Source: CAZWBR01 sp964404205 (GTDB taxonomy: Bacteria; Bacteroidota; Bacteroidia; Bacteroidales; Prolixibacteraceae). Taken from it: a DNA stretch of 11,216 nt. The notes under the pieces were generated by a model. It saw nothing but the letters and a program-made list of their open reading frames with translations, did no database searches and was not told where the DNA came from. Shown piece by piece: positions 1 to 5,398 of this stretch. How positions within the stretch are numbered: the stretch's first letter is position 1; every line of letters begins with the position of its first letter. Made by a program: the position numbers and the translations under genes. The stretch covers positions 1 through 11,216 of the forward strand of contig CAYOJD010000101.1 of the NCBI GenBank assembly GCA_964404205.1. Reading direction: 5' to 3'.

Positions 1-24
1 CAATATCATTTTTATCTAATAATA

Positions 25-588
25 TTAAAAGCCGTTACGGATTATCATAGTCATATTCCCTGTCATCTTAACTTCTAACCCATTGATTTTATTGTACTTG
101 TCGTCAATTATCAATAGGCTGTTTGACTGATTGTCCTGCTCAATATTGTACAGAGCCATATTATTGCCCTGCAACACCCCCAAAATGAGGTTTTTACTAC
201 CCGACTGGCCAATGTTAAAGAGCGAAAAACTGTCGTCCGTAATTAGTTCAGCCGAATTAAGAAGACCGTTCTGACTCAAATTCAGATAATTATTGACTCC
301 TGAATCGAAATAATGAATTGAATTTAAATATCCCGATTGTGTTATGTTTATACCGGCAATAGATTCGGCTGTTTGAGTTTTCTGCAAAATAATCGTCTGA
401 TTATCAACACCATACTGAAAGATATAATATTCAGGAATCCCATCAGACAATTCATTCATCATTATCTGTGTACGTTGGTTGAGCTGCTCAATTATCAAAT
501 GCTCTTCGGGATGAGCAATACCTTGCTGGGCAAAGCCAAATACATTTGCAACAAAAACAATTATTACTGTCAATGAGATGATTTTCAT
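25..588 (-). CDS. CsgB-like minor curlin / nucleator
   Basis: This is a secreted curlin-repeat protein of 187 aa, probably the nucleator or minor subunit of the curli fibre. Residues 1-20 form a signal peptide ending FGFA before QQG. A non-repeat stretch (about 21-55, with NELSDG) precedes imperfect Q-x-G-x-x-N units at Q58, Q84, Q106, Q128 and Q151. From Q84 these fall about 22 residues apart, with weaker half-units between them. The last segment (GLEVKMTGNMTMIIRNGF) lacks the Gln/Asn ladder and resembles the Gln-poor, basic last repeat of E. coli CsgB, which is known to anchor CsgB to the cell. The gene starts 6 nt after the csgG stop, so it is co-transcribed with the secretion genes. E. 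coli instead places csgB beside csgA. CsgB rather than a second CsgA is an inference from the C-terminus and the degenerate repeats. An ATG at 9-7 (minus) may begin a further operon gene, but only three codons are visible. Confidence 0.75.
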   Translation of the reverse strand: MKIISLTVIIVFVANVFGFAQQGIAHPEEHLIIEQLNQRTQIMMNELSDGIPEYYIFQYGVDNQTIILQKTQTAESIAGINITQSGYLNSIHYFDSGVNNYLNLSQNGLLNSAELITDDSFSLFNIGQSGSKNLILGVLQGNNMALYNIEQDNQSNSLLIIDDKYNKINGLEVKMTGNMTMIIRNGF

Positions 589-594
589 AACCCA

Positions 595-1959
595 CTATTT
601 TTTTGCAGCGCGAGTCAAATTCATATAGAAGTTTACCCCAATTTTAACTCCCCAGAAATAATCATTGAACTCACCTCCCACAAAATTATCATATCTGTCG
701 TTTGCAAGATAATTGGAACTGGCCTCCACAAAAAAGGAACTTCTCTCGCCCAGAAATAATTCAAAACCAACTGCCCCCTTCAAATATGGAGTTGTGTTGT
801 TGTTCAACGTTGAACCAATTCCCAACATAAAGTATGGGGAGAAACTTCTTTTAGGCAGAAACATATAACCGGCATTTAAACCGAGATTCAGAAATTGTGA
901 TTTGAAATATTGCCTGGCTTTAAGTTCTCCATAACCAAAATCGTAACAAAGAAAAAGTCCGCTCTTGAAGAAATATTTCCCGTTATTGGATAGCCCGTAG
1001 GTAAGATTGTTATTCCCATAATCGCTCCTAAACACCATTGCATCAGCAGCCAACCCAAGTGCCCAGTTTCGGTGAAACTCCTTAACCGGGTTACCCCAGA
1101 AGTTACTCTGCATTACACCCTCTTTCTCTGCAATATAATTTGAAAATATTGTATCCTGGATTCGGTTTGGCTCCTTCAGTTTCCAGATGCCATCCATAGT
1201 CCCTTCAATTATTAAATCCTGAACCGCCTTTTCAATTGCCTCTTTTACTGCAATATCGGTAGGTTCGTTGTAGGTAAAACCTGTCTCAAATTCGAAAAGC
1301 GAAGTCGGCTTTACATATTTAAATATACTCCCGTTGATTTGCTGGGAAAGAATTGATTTTGTTGTGTAAATCGATTTCAATATCCTGCCGCTATTGGTTG
1401 ATACCGCTCTCAAATAAATGGAAATCCGATCCTCGCGATAATCAACATTACCACCGATACCCAGATACCGGGCTCCAATTCCTCCGGTAAGAATATTATA
1501 ATCATACGAAATAATCCCGCCTTCCAGAATTATACCGGCAAATAGCATCGGTGGCAAATCACCTCCACTATCGCCTGCCTGCTGTTCTGAGCTTGCCCTG
1601 CTTGAACGAACAATCTTCCTTTCATTCAACAAATTAGACAAACTCTCGCGTTCAATTGGAATAAACCAGTTTGACTCTTCGAGGGCTTTTATTAAAATTG
1701 AGGTTGCCCCCTGAGTAACGACAGTTGACCATGACGAACCATATTCGGTAAGCTTATACTGTCCGGTTTGATCCCGAAATTTGTATACAGCAACAACAAT
1801 CGGGGCTTCCGGCGAAGGTAAATCCCTGAATAATTTTGTCTTTGGTGTTGTTTCTCCTACCTTGGCCTCACGAACCTTAAGCGGTTGATTGAAATAGGCA
1901 TTACAGGAGAACAAAATACAAAGAAGAGCAAACCCCAATATCGATTGTAATTTATTCAT
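595..1959 (-). CDS. csgG: CsgG curli secretion channel with C-terminal beta-barrel-like extension
   Basis: This is the outer-membrane lipoprotein that forms the curli secretion pore, a nonamer in E. coli. It has a lipoprotein signal with lipobox LFSC (Cys19). Residues about 40-281 follow E. coli CsgG closely: LPSPEAPIVVAVYKFRDQTG (47-66), NWFIPIERESLSNLLNERKI (97-116), GARYLGIGG (162-170), the two membrane hairpin regions, GFTYNEP (227-233) and GIWKL (257-261). The constriction loop corresponding to E. coli Y51/N55/F56 reads EYGSSWST, so Tyr73, Ser76 and Trp77 are the likely counterparts. The protein has 454 aa against 277 in E. coli. The extra 285-454 is rich in alternating, aromatic beta-strands (for example FLNLGLNAGYMF and YFWGVKIGVNFYM) and looks like a small outer-membrane barrel. 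The ATG lies 15 nt after csgF, and the stop is 6 nt before the CsgB-like gene. Identity of the CsgG part is secure; the nature of the extension is inferred. Confidence 0.95.
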   Translation of the reverse strand: MNKLQSILGFALLCILFSCNAYFNQPLKVREAKVGETTPKTKLFRDLPSPEAPIVVAVYKFRDQTGQYKLTEYGSSWSTVVTQGATSILIKALEESNWFIPIERESLSNLLNERKIVRSSRASSEQQAGDSGGDLPPMLFAGIILEGGIISYDYNILTGGIGARYLGIGGNVDYREDRISIYLRAVSTNSGRILKSIYTTKSILSQQINGSIFKYVKPTSLFEFETGFTYNEPTDIAVKEAIEKAVQDLIIEGTMDGIWKLKEPNRIQDTIFSNYIAEKEGVMQSNFWGNPVKEFHRNWALGLAADAMVFRSDYGNNNLTYGLSNNGKYFFKSGLFLCYDFGYGELKARQYFKSQFLNLGLNAGYMFLPKRSFSPYFMLGIGSTLNNNTTPYLKGAVGFELFLGERSSFFVEASSNYLANDRYDNFVGGEFNDYFWGVKIGVNFYMNLTRAAKK

Positions 1960-1974
1960 TGGTTTGAATATTTA

Positions 1975-2409
1975 TCAATAATATGGAATTGTTATCGTCG
2001 ACTCAGCACCAGTATTCACATCGAGCACTTGAATATCGACTCCTTTGGCTCCTTCGTTAATTACAATTTGATAATTCCCAACTTTATAAGTTCCCTGTTC
2101 CAGACTAAACTCACCAAACTGTTCCTGTACAATTCGGTTGGTCAGTTCATTCAATATCCTGTTATTCAAATTGGTGGTAAAAGTCTTCATCGGGTCTTGC
2201 TGGCTATTTAACTCTGCCAAAAGTGAACTGGTAGATGTTCCATTTTGTGAATCGTTCTCTTTCTGCGCATCAGCTGAACTGAGCAACCAACTGTAATTGT
2301 TGGGATTACCACCAAATGCCGGATTAATTGGCTGATATACAAAGTCCTGTGCCCATACATCAAGAGAAAAAACCATTATCAATAATAAAATCATCTTTTT
2401 CATGACCAT
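1975..2409 (-). CDS. csgF: CsgF curli assembly factor
   Basis: CsgF is secreted through CsgG, stays at the pore mouth and links it to the nucleator so that fibres are anchored at the surface. A signal peptide ends VWA (residue 20). The mature N-terminus (QDFVYQPINPAFGGNPNN, 21-38, then YSWLLSSADAQ) matches the E. coli CsgF segment that inserts into the CsgG channel (NPNFGGNPNN...FLLNSAQAQ). A variable linker follows (about 51-72), then a helix (about 75-95), then a C-terminal strand region (VGNYQIVINEG, then VLDVNTGAESTITI) like E. coli VTDRKTGQTSTIQV. Length (144 aa) is close to E. coli CsgF (138). It starts 7 nt after the csgE stop. The second Met (ATG at 2403) is an equally good start and removes only MV. 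Confidence 0.95.
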   Translation of the reverse strand: MVMKKMILLLIMVFSLDVWAQDFVYQPINPAFGGNPNNYSWLLSSADAQKENDSQNGTSTSSLLAELNSQQDPMKTFTTNLNNRILNELTNRIVQEQFGEFSLEQGTYKVGNYQIVINEGAKGVDIQVLDVNTGAESTITIPYY

Positions 2410-2416
2410 TATTTTA

Positions 2417-2941
2417 TTAAAATGTTTCTATTCCTGCTGAATTAAAATTCTCATATTGTTCAATCTCAGCTAACCGGATCAGATAGTTCTGAACCTCTGC
2501 AATTGCAGCATCGGCATACTCTTCCATTGCCCCTACCCTGGGGCTCAGTTTAAAACTCAACATATCTGTTTCGCCCACCTGAATGGTTATTACAGTGGTT
2601 GAGAACATCGGAGGGCTTTCCTTAATCAATATATCAACCAGCGATATTCCGGATGGAAAACTCCAGTTCGTGTAAAAGAATTCGTAGAAATCACGGCCAA
2701 ACTTCGATTTTGTATCATCTATAATAAAACCACTTAATTGTATCTCTTCTTCGGCATTTTTATCCAAAACCCGGTTTGCCATACCGTCAATTAACTTTTC
2801 ATCTTGCAAGGTATCAGGGGCTAAAAAAATGGGGGTATGGTCAAACCCGGGCTGTAGGTTCAAGCCTAAGGCTCTAACACAAAGGGTTATCAGCAAAATA
2901 GGCAGGACTAAATATGTCATACATTTGTAATACATTGCCAA
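2417..2941 (-). CDS. csgE: CsgE curli secretion adaptor
   Basis: CsgE is the periplasmic factor that caps CsgG and directs curlin subunits into the pore. The diagnostic block LSGFIIDDTKSKFGRDFYEF (69-88), followed by FYTNW, aligns with E. coli CsgE [25 protein letters not shown]. Next come ESPPMFSTTVITIQVG (108-123) and a helical C-terminus ending IETF, like DEF in E. coli. A hydrophobic signal segment occupies about 8-25. Between it and the CsgE domain lies a linker of about 40 residues (27-66) with no counterpart in E. coli CsgE, making this protein longer (174 versus 129 aa). The start could be ATG 2941, 2935 or 2920, and nothing in the spacing decides it. It begins 8 nt after the upstream gene and ends 7 nt before csgF. 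Confidence 0.9.
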   Translation of the reverse strand: MAMYYKCMTYLVLPILLITLCVRALGLNLQPGFDHTPIFLAPDTLQDEKLIDGMANRVLDKNAEEEIQLSGFIIDDTKSKFGRDFYEFFYTNWSFPSGISLVDILIKESPPMFSTTVITIQVGETDMLSFKLSPRVGAMEEYADAAIAEVQNYLIRLAEIEQYENFNSAGIETF

Positions 2942-2949
2942 ACAAATTA

Positions 2950-3888
2950 TTAGTCGATCAGTTTAAAATATAGATGACGACGAACCAGTATATTCTCTCT
3001 CTCGAAAAGATACTCGTATTCCGCACTTTTCAACCAACTGAATGCTGCATCATACTCAATCTCCGATTTCTCAGAAAAGGCAAAGTCAATGTTGTTATAT
3101 TCCCTGGGTTTTATTCGCCATTGCGAAAAGGGCTGTACCTTATTGTTAATCTCAATTTTAAAGGATTGTAAATCGGACTGTGTCAACTTTACCTGCATCT
3201 CCACAGGAACTGAGAAACCCAATGAAGGCAGTTCCTTGTATACGGTATTCGTTTTTGGCACTTTTAAATCAAAACTTCTGTTGTACGGGATGAAAAGCAG
3301 TTGGAGGTTTCGGGTATAAATAAATGGAAATTGATCGTTGTTTTCAGCTTTGGAAAGGGTATTAACAAGCTCTTTTTTAATATCTTCACGATTGTATGGC
3401 TTAAAATCGCTTACGTCGAAACTCTTAAGCATCCGGTTTAGAGTTGAGATAGCGTAATTCGTTACATGTTCCTTATTCAAAATAGCTGTAACTAAACCCA
3501 AATGATTGACAAATAGCTGAATTTGGAGCGTGTCGTTCTTTTGCAGTTTATCTGCCCATTCGAATAAAGGGCCAGGCAAATCAATAAACATGTTAATCAT
3601 AAAACCGGTAGCATACCAGTCAACAACAAATCCGTCGTTGGCCCTTGAGGTGACAAAGAAGCGTTGACCGCTTTCACACCTGCATCTCCATTGCCCAACA
3701 CTATTCTTTAATTCAACCTCGAGTCTGGCTCTAACTATCAGGTTGTCCCCGGTTTTCCAGTGAGGTAAAAATGCGATTGTGTCATTTGCATTAAAATATT
3801 TGTTCTCTGGCCTGATCTCTTTGGCAGCTAAACCAGCGAAAAAGAAGAAGAAGTAAAGGACGGCAACTATATAAGAATCATTTTTCAT
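2950..3888 (-). CDS. Secreted protein of unknown function in the curli operon
   Basis: I do not recognise this family. The ATG at 3888 gives 312 aa. Residues 1-22 form a signal peptide with a run of Phe (LYFFFFFAGLAA). No lipobox is visible, so the product is probably periplasmic or exported. The mature part alternates predicted strands and helices. Notable features are a Cys-x-Cys pair (C69, C71, in QWRCRCESGQRF), a VNHLGLVTAILN segment recalling the G-x-V strand turns of periplasmic beta-sheet proteins, a helical block with two Lys/Glu-rich helices in the middle, and an aromatic C-terminus ending YFKLID. It sits between the curlin and csgE, starting 13 nt after a 12-bp hairpin and ending 8 nt before csgE, so it is made with the secretion apparatus. 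Guilt by association suggests a curli accessory role such as a periplasmic curlin chaperone (no csgC is visible here) or a secretion partner. That role is inference. An earlier in-frame TTG at 3915 lies inside the hairpin and is disfavoured. Confidence 0.85.
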   Translation of the reverse strand: MKNDSYIVAVLYFFFFFAGLAAKEIRPENKYFNANDTIAFLPHWKTGDNLIVRARLEVELKNSVGQWRCRCESGQRFFVTSRANDGFVVDWYATGFMINMFIDLPGPLFEWADKLQKNDTLQIQLFVNHLGLVTAILNKEHVTNYAISTLNRMLKSFDVSDFKPYNREDIKKELVNTLSKAENNDQFPFIYTRNLQLLFIPYNRSFDLKVPKTNTVYKELPSLGFSVPVEMQVKLTQSDLQSFKIEINNKVQPFSQWRIKPREYNNIDFAFSEKSEIEYDAAFSWLKSAEYEYLFERENILVRRHLYFKLID

Positions 3889-3900
3889 AGGTGTAATTTC

Positions 3901-3933
3901 TAAACTGCCTGCCAAAAATTAGCAGGCAGTTTA
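3901..3933 (-). terminator. Strong hairpin between curlin gene and csg assembly operon
   Basis: A perfect 12-bp stem (TAAACTGCCTGC at 3901-3912, GCAGGCAGTTTA at 3922-3933) encloses a 9-nt loop. It lies 55 nt after the curlin stop and 12 nt before the ATG of the next gene. On the minus strand the 3' arm ends GTTTA with no further U-run. It may therefore be a leaky terminator or attenuator, or a 3'-end stabiliser for abundant curlin mRNA, rather than a clean stop. It would lower expression of the secretion genes relative to the fibre subunit. It also borders the ribosome-binding region of the next gene and could influence its translation. Confidence 0.6.
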
Positions 3934-3959
3934 ACCCAAAATCTTAAGAACTTTGTTCG

Positions 3960-3971
3960 TTAGTTAACTAA
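3960..3971. repeat. 12-bp perfect palindrome
   Basis: TTAGTTAACTAA is self-complementary over 12 bp, 17 nt after the curlin stop and followed on the plus side by an A-run. It could be a dyad binding site, or part of the 3' processing or termination signal of the curlin transcript. At this AT content a chance occurrence is possible. Confidence 0.3.
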
Positions 3972-3988
3972 AAAAACAATAAACTCTG

Positions 3989-4843
3989 TCAATTTTGTCC
4001 GCCGAGTGCTGCACCTTGCAGGATCATCGCATCGTTTCCGATGCCAAGCTGCAGAATAACAGCATCATTCCCCCATCCATAAATGGCTTCAACAGCTTCG
4101 TTGCCCATGCCCATCTGACCGATGGTGCCTGAGTTGCCCATGCCACCAATCATTTGCAGTGCATCGTTGCCAATTCCCAATTGATTAATCGTGGCTTCGT
4201 TCATGCCACCTGTTACAAATTGGAAAGCGGTATTGAGTACTCCACCCTGGTTAATGTCGAGATGGTTCAAATAACCATCGACGTTTTGATAGGCAAGATT
4301 CAATGAGCCATTTTGTACAGAATTCAGATAATTGAATTTACCTTCACTCTTTTTCAGAGAAACATTAAACATTCCATTTTGAACGGTCTTGGCAAAATTC
4401 CAGTCACCATACTGTTTGATGCCAGCCATATTGAATGCACCATATTGTTCAATAGCTGCATCGTTTTTGGAACCAAATTGTTCGATACCCAAGTCAAGAT
4501 CGCTTAGTCCTAAGTGAATATCGGGGGTAACATAGGTTCCTTTTGGCATCCAGAGCCAGGCAAGAGTAACATCCGGCATCGTGAAATTAACATGGAAATA
4601 CATTGGCCAAAATGTTCCACCGGCAAGGTTGCCTACACCTTCCTGGACAATAGCGGCTTCATTTTTCCAACCATTTTGATTAATAAATGCTGAAGAAAAA
4701 GCTGAAGTCCCTTGGTCGATCAATGCGAGATTGTCAACTCCGGCTTGTGAAATATATGCATCGTTAAAGAAAGCAGGTGCATACTGAGCAGTTGCAACTC
4801 CGCAAAGAGCTGCGAAAACGAAAACAAAAAGAAACTTTTTCAT
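3989..4843 (-). CDS. CsgA-like major curlin repeat protein
   Basis: This is probably the major fibre subunit of the curli amyloid, secreted through CsgG. The signal peptide (1-19) ends VATA before QYAPA. Curlin units of the form Q-x-G-x-x-N-x-A recur at an 11-residue half-repeat. Four half-repeats (Q33, Q44, Q56, Q67) come first. An aromatic segment then breaks the pattern (about 77-118, containing TFWPMYFHVNF and LAWLWMPKG). From Q122 to Q276, 15 half-repeats follow in exact 11-residue register. Q133, Q155, Q177, Q199, Q221, Q243 and Q265 are all Gln, whereas most intervening positions are Ser, Val or Ile. Late units have the simple form GIGN/GMGN/GWGN. At 284 aa it is almost twice E. coli CsgA (151). 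It is the first gene of the locus, with a 555-nt upstream spacer and a hairpin downstream. The fold and secretion route are inferred from the repeats and from the adjacent csgEFG. Confidence 0.88.
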   Translation of the reverse strand: MKKFLFVFVFAALCGVATAQYAPAFFNDAYISQAGVDNLALIDQGTSAFSSAFINQNGWKNEAAIVQEGVGNLAGGTFWPMYFHVNFTMPDVTLAWLWMPKGTYVTPDIHLGLSDLDLGIEQFGSKNDAAIEQYGAFNMAGIKQYGDWNFAKTVQNGMFNVSLKKSEGKFNYLNSVQNGSLNLAYQNVDGYLNHLDINQGGVLNTAFQFVTGGMNEATINQLGIGNDALQMIGGMGNSGTIGQMGMGNEAVEAIYGWGNDAVILQLGIGNDAMILQGAALGGQN

Positions 4844-4860
4844 GATTCAGAAATTTAAGA

Positions 4861-5190
4861 TTGGTATATACGTGATTTTGGGTTTTTAAAGCTACATGAA
4901 AAAGAAAAAAGAACGTAAGAGAAATGGAAATCAATGAATAAATCTGCATCATTTCCTTCAAATCCAATACAAGTTACCACTAATTTACAATTCAAGTCAA
5001 GAAGTTTATTACTTTTTTCAAAAATTAATACTACTTGGTCGTAATATAAAATCAAATCACTGGTTATAAATATATTGAACATTGACTTACATTTATCTTA
5101 AACATTTTGGCAAAATGATAAATAAAGCTAAATTGCACCCATTACCACGGCAGAAAATCAGGGTTTACAGGTTGGTATGTGATTTTGGGT
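4861..5190. promoter_or_regulatory. Two gapped direct repeats upstream of the curlin gene (possible operators)
   Basis: The sequence TTGGTAT followed by GTGATTTTGGGT occurs at 5172-5190 without a gap. It recurs at 4861-4883 with four extra bases (ATAC) between the two halves. The core GATTTTGGGT appears in opposite orientation at 3934-3943, between the curlin gene and the next gene. These copies flank the major curlin gene and could be sites for a curli regulator. A further copy inside glnN (6498-6507) shows that chance matches also happen. Confidence 0.3.
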
Positions 5191-5342
5191 AAAGACTTAT
5201 CTGCTGAATCTCGAGCTGTCGTGGTATCTTATTCTAAACTGCCCTAACCTCCCGCTGCAATCACTCTTTTTAACTGTAGGATTAGTCTTGGCCACTTCAT
5301 TCGGCAACAAATTTTATTTTCCATTATTCAATCCCAAATAAA

Positions 5343-5373
5343 AAAGCCGTCCCGGAAACCCCGGAACGGCTTT
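5343..5373 (-). terminator. Intrinsic terminator of glnN
   Basis: An 8-bp stem (AAAGCCGT at 5343-5350 with ACGGCTTT at 5366-5373) is extended, after one mismatch, by CCGG/CCGG around a short loop. On the minus strand it is followed by a U-rich run (complement of the A-run 5337-5345). It begins 25 nt after the glnN stop, the expected place for factor-independent termination, and separates glnN from the curli locus. Confidence 0.9.
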
Positions 5374-5398
5374 GCCAGTAAAAGTATCCAATCTATTC

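Larger units (their letters stand above)
4844..5398. other. Curli-locus upstream region (no gene seen)
   Basis: This is a 555-nt non-coding spacer upstream of the minus-strand curlin gene. It contains the glnN terminator (5343-5373), two copies of a gapped repeat (4861-4883 and 5172-5190) and an imperfect 11-bp inverted repeat (5143-5153 with 5216-5226). On the minus strand TTG at 4990-4988 and TGGATTTG at 4966-4959 are 21 nt apart. This is one mismatch from the Bacteroidota TAnnTTTG -7 element and would give a leader of roughly 110 nt. It is the best promoter candidate I found but remains weak. Short ORFs across this stretch look like chance readings. Confidence 0.5.

Noticed and set aside
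3889..3915. Alternative TTG start at 3915 for the unknown csg-operon protein
   Set aside because: It lies in the loop of the 12-bp hairpin and adds nine residues before an otherwise normal signal peptide. ATG at 3888 (MKNDSYIV) is far more natural.
4764..5082. Two minus-strand ORFs overlapping the curlin 5' end and upstream region
   Set aside because: They have Phe/Cys/Ser-rich low-complexity composition, no domain resemblance, and overlap the clear curlin start in another frame.
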